Origin: an uncultured Spirochaetaceae bacterium
GTDB lineage: Bacteria > Spirochaetota > Spirochaetia > Sphaerochaetales > Sphaerochaetaceae
Length of the DNA stretch: 64,000 nt
Assembly: GCA_944389065.1 (NCBI GenBank)
Contig: CALXKZ010000008.1
Span: 1-64,000 of the forward strand
Reading direction: 5' to 3'
In this document: in pieces, positions 17,263-25,071 of the stretch
Layout of the letters: each line of letters starts with the position of its first letter
How positions within the stretch are numbered: the first letter of the stretch is position 1
The notes under the pieces: model-generated
Databases searched by the model: none
The model's input: only the letters and a program-made list of their open reading frames with translations
What the model was told of the DNA's origin: nothing
Position numbers and translations under genes: made by a program

Positions 17263-18663
17263 ATGAAGCTTTACAATACAATGACCAGAAGTGTTGAGGA
17301 GTTTGTTCCGATAGTGCCGGGCAAGGTTTCCATGTATTGCTGTGGTCCAACGGTATACAACTATGCGCATATAGGAAACCTCCGCACATATATATTCGAA
17401 GATCTTCTTCATCGCACTCTCCTTCGTGCCGGCTATGAGCTCTGCCATGTAATGAATATAACCGATGTCGGTCATCTTACCGGAGATGGAGACGATGGCG
17501 AGGATAAACTTGGAAAGAGGTCCAGGGAGACAGGCAGATCCGTATGGGAGATAGCAGATTTCTATACAAAAGCGTTCTTTGCCGATGAGAAGGACCTGGA
17601 TATCATACGTCCCGATATCGTATGCAAAGCCACTGATCACATCCAGGATATGATAGATCTCATCAAGAGACTTGAGGAAAAAGGCCACACATATCTAGCT
17701 GGTGGAAATGTCTATTTCTCAATTGATACCATCGATGACTATGGGAAACTGGCGCGCCTGAATCTTGATGACCTGAGAAGCGGGGCAAGAATCGAAGTCG
17801 ATTCGAACAAGAGGAATCCAAAGGATTTTGTGCTCTGGTTCACGAATTCCAAGTTCAAGGATCAGGCAATGACCTGGGATTCTCCATGGGGAAGAGGATA
17901 TCCGGGCTGGCATATCGAATGCTCTGCAATGTCCATGAAGTATCTTGGCGAGCATTTTGATATCCATTGCGGCGGAATCGATGCGATCCCTGTCCATCAT
18001 ACGAATGAGATCGCGCAGTCTGAGGCTGCGACGGGGCATACCTGGGTCAATTACTGGTGCCATGGGGAATTCCTTGTGAATGATAAGGGTAAAATGAGCA
18101 AGTCCACAGGTGAATTCCTGACGCTCTCCCTTCTCAAGGAGAAAGGGTATGATCCGCTTGATTACAGGTATTTCTGCCTTTCCGGTCATTACAGAAGCCA
18201 GCTGATGTTCTCTTATGAGGCTCTGGATCATGCGCGTGCTGCCAGAAAAGGCATTGTCCAGAAAGTTTCGGAGATGAAGGCTACGGCAGCGCCTGCTGTG
18301 CAGCCATCTGATGAGGCTCTGAAGTATATGGATGATTTTGACAACGCTATGGAGAATGATCTTTCTGCTCCGCAGGCGCTTTCTGTCCTGCATCTGCTTC
18401 TCAAGTCATCTTTATCTCCTTCTGATAAGCTTGCCGCTATCTATCATATGGATGGTATACTTGGACTTGATCTGGAAAATGTAGAGCCATACAAGGAAGA
18501 GAAGATCGGCGGAGAAGAGGAATGGGCTCTCGTTGAAGAGCGGGCAACGGCAAAGAAGGAAAAGAATTATCAGCGTGCTGATGAGATCAGGGCTGAGCTG
18601 CTGAGCCGTGGATTTGCGGTGAAGGATACTCCGGCAGGTCCTGTTCTTGAGAAAATTGTGTAA
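17263..18663 (+). CDS. cysS: Cysteinyl-tRNA synthetase
   Basis: Charges tRNA-Cys with cysteine. The class I HIGH motif is CCGPTVYNYAHIGNLRTY and the KMSKS loop is GKMSKSTGEFL (around residue 277). Zinc ligands are the first Cys pair, the Cys of HIECSAMS and the HxxH/E region VHHTNEIAQSE. The C-terminal DALR-like domain and the small anticodon region (RADEIRAELLSRGFAVKDT) complete the protein. The 466-residue length is normal. TAGGAGGGG precedes the ATG. The gene is divergent from murB with a 67-bp intergenic region. Confidence 0.98.
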   Translation: MKLYNTMTRSVEEFVPIVPGKVSMYCCGPTVYNYAHIGNLRTYIFEDLLHRTLLRAGYELCHVMNITDVGHLTGDGDDGEDKLGKRSRETGRSVWEIADFYTKAFFADEKDLDIIRPDIVCKATDHIQDMIDLIKRLEEKGHTYLAGGNVYFSIDTIDDYGKLARLNLDDLRSGARIEVDSNKRNPKDFVLWFTNSKFKDQAMTWDSPWGRGYPGWHIECSAMSMKYLGEHFDIHCGGIDAIPVHHTNEIAQSEAATGHTWVNYWCHGEFLVNDKGKMSKSTGEFLTLSLLKEKGYDPLDYRYFCLSGHYRSQLMFSYEALDHARAARKGIVQKVSEMKATAAPAVQPSDEALKYMDDFDNAMENDLSAPQALSVLHLLLKSSLSPSDKLAAIYHMDGILGLDLENVEPYKEEKIGGEEEWALVEERATAKKEKNYQRADEIRAELLSRGFAVKDTPAGPVLEKIV

Positions 18664-18691
18664 CCTTCAGTATAGGTGATGTGTTAAAGAG

Positions 18692-19225
18692 ATGGAGATA
18701 AAGAGCACTGACCGTGATGATTTCAGGCGTGTATATGATGCGGACTATCATCTGCTTGTCCAGGTGATTATGCACATTGTATATAACCTTGAGATTGCGG
18801 AAGATCTTACCCAGGAGGCTTTTGAAAGGTTCTATGTCAAGAACATGACCTTTCCCTCCGAGGATGATGCCAGGTACTGGCTTATCAGAGTAGCGAAGAA
18901 TCTCGCACTCAATCATATCAGGCGCAATAAGCGTGAGATTGAGATGGTCGAGAAAGTGAAGAGAATGCCTTCTGCTGCATCTGATGAGAGGGATGGCGCG
19001 AGTGAGGCTATCGATAGGGAGAACAGAGAGGAAGTCCGACGGGCTATCGATGCTCTTCCTGAGAATCTCAGGCTTGTGATACAGCTGAAGGAGTTCTCCG
19101 GGCTTGATTACAAGTCCATCGCTAAGGTGCTTGGCATCTCAGAGACTAATGTGAAGGTCAGGGTTTTCAGAGCCAGGAAAAAGCTTGAGGAAACCCTAAG
19201 AGGAGATGATAGAGATGTGTATTGA
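18692..19225 (+). CDS. ECF-type RNA polymerase sigma factor
   Basis: A 177-residue extracytoplasmic-function sigma factor. Region 2 contains AEDLTQEAFERFYVKN and YWLIRVAKNLALNHIRRN (-10 recognition and core binding). Region 4 contains the helix-turn-helix LDYKSIAKVLGISETNVKVR for -35 recognition, preceded by IDALPENLRLVIQLKE. It is followed by an overlapping anti-sigma gene, the usual arrangement. The downstream regulon is not visible. The ATG follows a weak AAAGAG site, 28 bases after cysS, so read-through from cysS is possible. Confidence 0.95.
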   Translation: MEIKSTDRDDFRRVYDADYHLLVQVIMHIVYNLEIAEDLTQEAFERFYVKNMTFPSEDDARYWLIRVAKNLALNHIRRNKREIEMVEKVKRMPSAASDERDGASEAIDRENREEVRRAIDALPENLRLVIQLKEFSGLDYKSIAKVLGISETNVKVRVFRARKKLEETLRGDDRDVY

Positions 19226-19772
19226 TGCCCAGATGCTCTCAGCTTATCTAGATGGTGAGCTTGCAGAGCCATACAGAACACAGGTAAAGGAGCATCTGGA
19301 ACACTGTCCAGCCTGCCGCCATCATCTTGAGGATATGAAGGATCTTGGTGATAGGATCAGGAGCACTGAATATCCGGAAGAGCTGTTTGACAGGAACAAG
19401 GACAGGATTCTATCCATGCTCGATGCAAAATACTTCCAGAATGGGAGGAAGATCGGATTCTTCCGTCGCCGCCTAGAAGTCTCTCTGCCTTCTCTTGTCA
19501 CAGCAGCTGCCGCTGTTGTGTTCATATTCATCGGCAGCTTTATGTTCTTCGGGACATCTGATGAGCAGACTGGGGAGATCCTGCCGTCTTTTGCGGTGCA
19601 GGCAGGAAGCGGAAGCGTAAGGTATGTATCCGATGTGGCTTCCCTTGATAATTTCACACTTGAGGAGATACTCCATTACCTTGATAGCAAGGGATACAAT
19701 GTGGATATTTCCATAAAAGGTCTTCAGCCGCTGGATGCAGCCATATCTGCTGAAAGCGTAGATGCTGAATGA
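19215..19772 (+). CDS. Membrane anti-sigma factor with zinc-binding ZAS motif
   Basis: About 185 residues. The N-terminal cytoplasmic domain has the zinc-finger anti-sigma motif in EHLEHCPACRHHL (His-x3-Cys-x2-Cys), which binds and holds the sigma factor encoded just upstream. A single transmembrane helix (SLVTAAAAVVFIFIGSFMFF) separates it from a periplasmic tail of about 75 residues that has no domain I recognise. The start at 19215 (MCID) is chosen because AGGAG lies nine bases ahead; the ATG at 19206 abuts that site. It overlaps the sigma gene by 11 bases and ends before a strong terminator. Confidence 0.92.
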   Translation: MCIDAQMLSAYLDGELAEPYRTQVKEHLEHCPACRHHLEDMKDLGDRIRSTEYPEELFDRNKDRILSMLDAKYFQNGRKIGFFRRRLEVSLPSLVTAAAAVVFIFIGSFMFFGTSDEQTGEILPSFAVQAGSGSVRYVSDVASLDNFTLEEILHYLDSKGYNVDISIKGLQPLDAAISAESVDAE

Positions 19773-19791
19773 CATTGGGGATGAGAGAACC

Positions 19792-19821
19792 GGGGCTGTT
19801 CAACGCAGCCCCATCTTTTTT
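19792..19821 (+). terminator. Terminator of the sigma/anti-sigma operon
   Basis: GGGGCTG and CAGCCCC form a perfect stem around a seven-base loop, followed by ATCTTTTTT. It lies between the anti-sigma gene and the convergent DUF6506-like gene. Confidence 0.9.
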
Positions 19822-19835
19822 GTCCTGCTATGTCC

Positions 19836-20120
19836 TCAGTTTCCGAAAGCTTTCCGGAAAAGCTCATCATCCTCTGGAAAATGCGTGACAAACCCGATTG
19901 CGATACCATGACCGGTGGCCTCGATTATGCGCCTTGCACCATCTTCTCCGAAAGCACCGCAAAGCTCGATAGCTTTGTAGCCCTGAGATCTGAGCTCTGC
20001 TGCTATGCGCTCTGCTGTTCCGATATCCGGAACTCCGATCATTCTTGTCGACCCATCCTGGAATAATACATCATCCTTTGTAGGATCATAGGGCCCCATA
20101 AGCATGAATGCGAATTTCAT
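19836..20120 (-). CDS. Small DUF6506-like protein coupled to glgA
   Basis: A 94-residue cytosolic protein beginning MKFAFMLMGPYDP, with a central VPDIGTAERIAAELRSQGYK and AIELCGAFGEDGARRIIEA. This matches my recollection of the DUF6506 family, whose function is unknown. It starts two bases after the glgA stop and uses an AAGGATG inside the end of glgA as its ribosome binding site, so it is co-translated with glycogen synthase. An upstream in-frame ATG at 20213 lies inside glgA and is rejected. A link to glycogen metabolism is only suggested by position. Confidence 0.85.
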   Translation of the reverse strand: MKFAFMLMGPYDPTKDDVLFQDGSTRMIGVPDIGTAERIAAELRSQGYKAIELCGAFGEDGARRIIEATGHGIAIGFVTHFPEDDELFRKAFGN

Positions 20121-20122
20121 CG

Positions 20123-21580
20123 CTACATCCTTGAATAGAGATCCTTGTAGATCTCCATGGATTTCTTCCACGACCAGTCTTCTGCCATTCCGCGCTTCTG
20201 CATATGCTTCCACAGATCGCTTCTTTCATAGAAAATCCACTCTGCATGCTTGATCCTGTCAATCAGATCTGATGATGAATAGTTATAGAACGAAAAACCT
20301 GTCCCTTCATCCTCAAATTCATTGAACGGCTTTACAGTATCCTTCAGGCCTCCGATTTCATGCACAATCGGTACCATCCCATAGCGCAATGCAATCAGCT
20401 GGGTCAATCCGCAAGGTTCAAATGCGGATGGTACGAGGATTGCATCGCATGATGAGTAGATCTTATGCGCAAGATCATCGGAGTAGCAGATGCAGGCAGC
20501 GACTTTATCAGGATACTTCCCCTGATAGTATCTGAACATATTCTCATAATGCTCTGCACCCGTTCCAAGCACGACCATGCAGACATTCATAGAACAGATT
20601 CTGTCCATGACCTGATCAACCAGATCAAGGCCTTTCTGATCTGTGAGACGCGAAACGATTGCGATCATGAACTTCTTGTCATCAGCTGGAAGTCCGAGCT
20701 CTTTCTGGAGCGAGACTTTATTCTTCTTCCGCATTGAGACAAAGTTGTTGATTCCGTAGTTGTTCGCTATTTTCTTATCTGTCTTAGGATCCCAGACCTT
20801 ATAGTCGATTCCGTTGATGATTCCCCACAGCCTTTCGTGTCTCCATTTCAGGATATCATCCAGGCCTTCTCCGAATGCAGGCGTCTGTATTTCCCATGCA
20901 TAGCTGTTGCTTACAGTTGTTATATAGTCGGAATATACAAGACCACCTCTCATCATAGTGCAGTTCCAGTCATTCCGTGGAATCGATCTGTTCTGATAAG
21001 GACTGACAAGGAGGCCGGGCTCGAAGCATTCATCAGGTAGTCCTGATACCCATTTGATATGTCCTACATCCCATTCGCCTTTGAATCTTATATTATGGAT
21101 CGTGAATACAGTCCTTATGCCGCGGAAGAACGGATCTCCCTGGAATACAGTGTTGAGATATACGGGAATAAGAGAAGTCTGCCAGTCATGGCAGTGTATT
21201 ACATCAGGGCGGAAACCAATCAGCGGAAGAGCTGATAGCACAGCTTTCGAGAAGTACGCGAATCTTTCAAGATCCTGGAACATATCATAGTACGGAACGA
21301 TTCCCGAGAAATACTGCTCATTATCAATGAAATAGTATGTGATCCCATCGTGGACAAGTCTCTTCACACCTACATAGATCCTGTTATCCATCTGGAAATA
21401 GTAGATGGTCTCCATCTTTTCTCTCCAGTCAGGCCTGATTGCATGGTAGCAAGGGATGATGACACGTACATCGAACTCTTCTTTATCAAAAGCCTGAGGC
21501 AGACTTCCTACGACATCTGCCAGTCCCCCGGTTTTAACAAATGGCACGCACTCAGATGCCGCAAAAAGGATTTTCTTCAT
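20123..21580 (-). CDS. glgA: Glycogen synthase (ADP-glucose, GT5 family)
   Basis: Transfers glucose from ADP-glucose to growing alpha-1,4-glucan. The N-terminal ADP-glucose loop is FVKTGGLADVVGSLP (Lys near residue 16). The C-terminal GT-B half has IVSRLTDQKGLDL and the catalytic region VPSAFEPCGLTQLIALRYG followed by HEIGGLKDTV. The length of 485 residues is normal. No other glg gene is nearby, but a small DUF6506-like gene follows directly. AGAGGT precedes the ATG. It is divergent from the 56-residue protein gene. Confidence 0.97.
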   Translation of the reverse strand: MKKILFAASECVPFVKTGGLADVVGSLPQAFDKEEFDVRVIIPCYHAIRPDWREKMETIYYFQMDNRIYVGVKRLVHDGITYYFIDNEQYFSGIVPYYDMFQDLERFAYFSKAVLSALPLIGFRPDVIHCHDWQTSLIPVYLNTVFQGDPFFRGIRTVFTIHNIRFKGEWDVGHIKWVSGLPDECFEPGLLVSPYQNRSIPRNDWNCTMMRGGLVYSDYITTVSNSYAWEIQTPAFGEGLDDILKWRHERLWGIINGIDYKVWDPKTDKKIANNYGINNFVSMRKKNKVSLQKELGLPADDKKFMIAIVSRLTDQKGLDLVDQVMDRICSMNVCMVVLGTGAEHYENMFRYYQGKYPDKVAACICYSDDLAHKIYSSCDAILVPSAFEPCGLTQLIALRYGMVPIVHEIGGLKDTVKPFNEFEDEGTGFSFYNYSSSDLIDRIKHAEWIFYERSDLWKHMQKRGMAEDWSWKKSMEIYKDLYSRM

Positions 21581-21698
21581 AAATCTGTGACCTCTTCTCC
21601 CAAAATTGATTATAATATGATTATATTAGCGTTTCGGGTGATAATCATCCTTTTTTTGATTTTAGTGGATGATAGCATTGACTCGGCATAGATGTCAT

Positions 21699-21727
21699 TT
21701 GACAATGAATCTGATGATGAGTATCAT
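21699..21727 (+). promoter_or_regulatory. Strong promoter of the 56-residue protein gene
   Basis: TTGACA (21699-21704), exactly 17 bp, then TATCAT (21722-21727). The ribosome binding site GGAGGA follows at 21753-21758. This is one of the best sigma-70 matches in the window. Confidence 0.75.
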
Positions 21728-21765
21728 CATGCAGTAAACGAAATCGAAATCTGGAGGATATAGAT

Positions 21766-21936
21766 ATGGCAGGCAATGTTTCAAAGAACGCTCATCGTGA
21801 AGGTGCTAAGGTTCTCACAAGCAGATGGGGCGGAGCAATCAAGATGAAGAGCGTCTTCGAGAATGGTAAGCTCAGGCATATTGCTTACTGTGAGAAGACT
21901 GGCAACACAGCAAGAAAGCCAAAGGATCTTATGTAA
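21766..21936 (+). CDS. Small basic protein, 56 residues, unknown function
   Basis: The frame starts at an ATG with GGAGGA seven bases ahead and a TTGACA-17-TATCAT promoter, and ends just before a strong terminator, so it is a complete single-gene unit. The product begins MAGNVSKNAHREGAKVL and continues with SRWGGAIKMKSVF and CEKTGNTARKPKDLM. It is lysine/arginine rich with one Cys and no signal peptide, and could be a nucleic-acid or ribosome-associated protein. I do not recognise a family. Its strong signals suggest high expression. Confidence 0.8.
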   Translation: MAGNVSKNAHREGAKVLTSRWGGAIKMKSVFENGKLRHIAYCEKTGNTARKPKDLM

Positions 21937-21955
21937 GATCAGCACAGCGGCATAG

Positions 21956-21983
21956 AGCTCATGCAAGGCATGGGCTTTTTTTT
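21956..21983 (+). terminator. Terminator of the 56-residue protein gene
   Basis: AGCTCATGC and GCATGGGCT pair (one G-U) around AAG, followed by a run of eight T. Confidence 0.9.
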
Positions 21984-22061
21984 ATCACATGGTGATTATT
22001 CATCTACTTGAAAGCCATTCTCTGTGCTATATTACATAAGTAATTAATCAGGAGGTATCCA

Positions 22062-22856
22062 GTGAAAGGTTATTCAAGGATTGTCATTATGCTTATCGCT
22101 GCTCTTGCTGTTCTTGCAGGGTGCCAGAGCAATGCTTCTGTATCCAGCACAGAGATCATCGCGCCCGCCCCTGTTGCAGTAATCCCGGCATCTCCGGTTC
22201 CGGCCCCGGCCCCGGCTCCAGCACCTGAGACAGCTCCTGCTGAGGCAGCAGCTCCTTCCGGACCTGCCGTAGTAAGCAATGTCGTATCATCGTATGAGTA
22301 TGCAGGATATTCAATGGCTGTTGAAGCGTATGATGGATATGCGATTGTTTCTCTTCCGTCCATCGTGATCAAGGCTGATGTCGATGCATTCATGGCAAAT
22401 GAAGCAGCGGTCTATGGAAGCATGATTGAAGGTGTTACATATTCATTCGAGGATGGTACACTCAGAATCAATTATCCTGAAGGAGTGAGCGAAGCGGAGA
22501 GAAGGGCATATGTGAACATGTTTGCATGTGATGTAATCAAGATGGCATCTGCAGTATTCTCCATCCCTGCATCGATGCCAGTCTCCGTGACTTATTCATA
22601 TATGGGATACGAGCTGACAGCTGATATCAATGTCGGCAGCGCTTCTCTTATCTATCCTGATTTCATAACAAGCGCAGAAGCAGAAGGGTTCTTTGCCGTT
22701 GAGAATGCAGCTTACGGCGATGTCCTTGGTTCTGTCCATTATTCGATCGAGGGAGCAGGGAATGCAGTCTTCACATATCCTGAAACTGTATCGATCAGCG
22801 ATGTGCTGACATATACAAGTCTTTTCGTTACAGATCTTATCGCATACATAGGTTAA
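22062..22856 (+). CDS. Lipoprotein with two copies of a novel repeat domain
   Basis: A 264-residue lipoprotein with GTG start (AGGAGGT ahead) and lipobox LAGC (Cys 21). Residues 30-70 are a Pro/Ala-rich linker, which would hold the rest away from the membrane. Two related domains follow, about residues 76-161 and 176-264. Each opens with an aromatic-rich Y-x-GY strand, then LPSIVI or IYPDFIT, an acidic helix with F...E...YG, a second YS strand and a short YPE-V-S turn before a terminal helix. One more copy occurs in the next gene, upstream of a 5'-nucleotidase. I do not recognise the domain. Function is unknown; a shared binding role with the nucleotidase is possible. Confidence 0.85.
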   Translation: MKGYSRIVIMLIAALAVLAGCQSNASVSSTEIIAPAPVAVIPASPVPAPAPAPAPETAPAEAAAPSGPAVVSNVVSSYEYAGYSMAVEAYDGYAIVSLPSIVIKADVDAFMANEAAVYGSMIEGVTYSFEDGTLRINYPEGVSEAERRAYVNMFACDVIKMASAVFSIPASMPVSVTYSYMGYELTADINVGSASLIYPDFITSAEAEGFFAVENAAYGDVLGSVHYSIEGAGNAVFTYPETVSISDVLTYTSLFVTDLIAYIG

Positions 22857-22888
22857 TAATCTGTTACGGAAGGTTTAACAACATGCCG

Positions 22889-22914
22889 GCGGACTGGAGA
22901 CAGTCCGCTTTTTT
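22889..22914 (+). terminator. Terminator after the repeat-domain lipoprotein gene
   Basis: GCGGACTG, GAGA, CAGTCCGC and six T. It ends the lipoprotein transcript, so the following nucleotidase gene probably has its own promoter. Confidence 0.92.
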
Positions 22915-23008
22915 GGCATAGAACGGATCCAGTTCTGTATCCTTCTGCAATATCGCGTGTTATTCTTTTAAAGGCTTGTCCTTAAAAACTCTTTTTCAGG
23001 AGGAAAAT

Positions 23009-25060
23009 GTGAAACGCATAATCAGGATTCTTCCATCCATCCTTTTGGTCCTCATCCTTTCTTTCGGCCTGGCCGGGTGCCAGGGTACAGCATCTGCTGA
23101 TGTCCAGACTGTTCCTGAGATAGTCCAGCCGGAAACCCCTTCGTTACAGCAGACGCAACCGGAAGCCTCTGTCTCAGAACCAGCGGAAACCGCTCCTGAG
23201 TACATTACATATAAGCTCGCAGGCTATGAGCTTACATTCGTGGTTGCTGACGGCTATGTTGATCTCCTCTATCCTTCAATCGTTACAGACAGTGATGCCG
23301 CTTCATTCTTTGCATATGAAGTGGAGAAGTACGGATCGATGCTTGACGGCATCACATACAGCTTCATTGACGGCGGAGCGAGGATAAATCTTCCTGCATC
23401 TGTAGACAGGGCTACAGCAAAGTCCTACGTCCAGCCGATGTTCCAGGATATAACTGCATACGTGATGATGCTCTCTGCCCCCGAGAAGACAGAACCTATA
23501 GCAGAACCTGTGGCTGTTGAGGAAGAGGCTGTAGCTGAATCTGTTTCCTATCCGTTCGGTATTGAACCGATCATAAAGAATGCACAAGGGGATGATGAGT
23601 TCGATCTTTTCATTGTCCATACAAATGATGTGCATGGAAGGATTGCAGAAGGCGAGGATGGAAGCATGGGCTATTCCAGGCTTTCAACGCTGATCGGAAT
23701 GGCCCGTTCAATAACAGACAATATCCTTCTTCTTGATGCAGGCGATGTGTTCCATGGAACGAATCTTGCGAATATTTTCCAGGGAGAGACTGTTGCTGAA
23801 ATCCTCAGCATGCTTGGATATGATGCAGTTGCACCTGGCAACCATGATTTCAATTATGGTGCTGAAAGGCTCGAGGAGATTGCATCCTGGGCTGAGGATA
23901 ATGCCTCCTACCGGATTCTTTCTGCCAACATAACAGATGAGGATGGGTATCTTATCTTCCAGCCATATCAGATCTATGACTTCAATGGTTTCAAGGTGTG
24001 CGTCATTGGACTCACAACTCCAGATACGAAGACAAAATCACATCCAAACAACACTATCGGCATCGATTTCATGAACAAAGTGGTAATCGATAATGCCCAG
24101 TATGCAATTGACCTTGCCAATGAAATCTCGGACTTTGTTATAGTTCTTGGACATCTGGGTGTTGTTCCTGATGGTGAGAGCGGGATAACAAGTGAGTATG
24201 TCTGCCAGAATCTCAACGGTATTGACCTGTTCATAGATGGCCACAGCCACACTGTAATGGATGGTGGTGAAGTTGTGAATGGCACAGTCATAACATCAAC
24301 AGGAAACTATCTTCAGAACCTTGGTGTTGTACAGATCCATGTCAGAGGGAATGAGGCAGAAATCACTGATGTCTTCCTTATTCCTGCAGAGGCTGTCATT
24401 GATCCCTCTTCCAGCGAGCTCTTCACGGCTCTTGGCATAAATTCCATTCCGTCAGATCGCAATGTCGATGCATATGTTTCGGAGAAGCAGGCTAAGCTTG
24501 ATGAGAGATTCGGAGCAGTCATTGCGGATATTCCAATGGATCTCAACGGTGAAAGAGCTGATGTGAGGACAAAGAAGACGAATCTGTCAAAGCTCATCTG
24601 TGAAGCTATGACAGCAGAGTCCGGTGCTGATTTCACAATCATAAATGGAGGCGGTATAAGAGCTTCATTGGCTGCAGGTCCTGTGACAATAGGCAATGTT
24701 AACGATGTCCTGCCATTTACGAATATAATCACAGTATGCTCAATCACTCCATCGGATGTATATGCTGCTCTTGAGCACGGTTACTCAATGCTGCCTGAGC
24801 AGAACGGAGCTTTCAGCCAGACCGATCTGAGCGTCATCTATTCTGAGTCTGCACCAGCTGGGAACAGGATTGATAAAGTCATGCTCAATGGTATGGAATT
24901 GGATAGGGATGATCAGACAACCGAATACAAGGTTGCGACAAATGATTTCATGGCCGCAGGCGGTGATGGATATACGATGTTCGGCAAAGTCCTTTCCGAA
25001 GGATCAATGCTCAATGAGGTATTCATGGCATATCTTGCAGAGAAGTATCCTGCAAGGTAA
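23009..25060 (+). CDS. Lipoprotein 5'-nucleotidase (UshA/CpdB-type) with N-terminal novel domain
   Basis: A 683-residue surface or periplasmic lipoprotein with GTG start behind CAGGAGG and lipobox LAGC. Residues of about 64-150 form one copy of the repeat domain found twice in the upstream lipoprotein. The calcineurin-like phosphoesterase domain begins near residue 200 with all metal motifs: HTNDVHGR, LLDAGDVFHG, GNHDFNYG, VLGHLG and DGHSHT. The C-terminal 5'-nucleotidase domain has NGGGIRA, LPFTNIITV and the substrate-stacking region ending KVATNDFMAAGGDGYTMF. It should release nucleosides and phosphate from external nucleotides, which could feed the purine catabolic genes elsewhere in the window. 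Confidence 0.94.
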   Translation: MKRIIRILPSILLVLILSFGLAGCQGTASADVQTVPEIVQPETPSLQQTQPEASVSEPAETAPEYITYKLAGYELTFVVADGYVDLLYPSIVTDSDAASFFAYEVEKYGSMLDGITYSFIDGGARINLPASVDRATAKSYVQPMFQDITAYVMMLSAPEKTEPIAEPVAVEEEAVAESVSYPFGIEPIIKNAQGDDEFDLFIVHTNDVHGRIAEGEDGSMGYSRLSTLIGMARSITDNILLLDAGDVFHGTNLANIFQGETVAEILSMLGYDAVAPGNHDFNYGAERLEEIASWAEDNASYRILSANITDEDGYLIFQPYQIYDFNGFKVCVIGLTTPDTKTKSHPNNTIGIDFMNKVVIDNAQYAIDLANEISDFVIVLGHLGVVPDGESGITSEYVCQNLNGIDLFIDGHSHTVMDGGEVVNGTVITSTGNYLQNLGVVQIHVRGNEAEITDVFLIPAEAVIDPSSSELFTALGINSIPSDRNVDAYVSEKQAKLDERFGAVIADIPMDLNGERADVRTKKTNLSKLICEAMTAESGADFTIINGGGIRASLAAGPVTIGNVNDVLPFTNIITVCSITPSDVYAALEHGYSMLPEQNGAFSQTDLSVIYSESAPAGNRIDKVMLNGMELDRDDQTTEYKVATNDFMAAGGDGYTMFGKVLSEGSMLNEVFMAYLAEKYPAR

Positions 25061-25071
25061 TCCTGCAGAGA

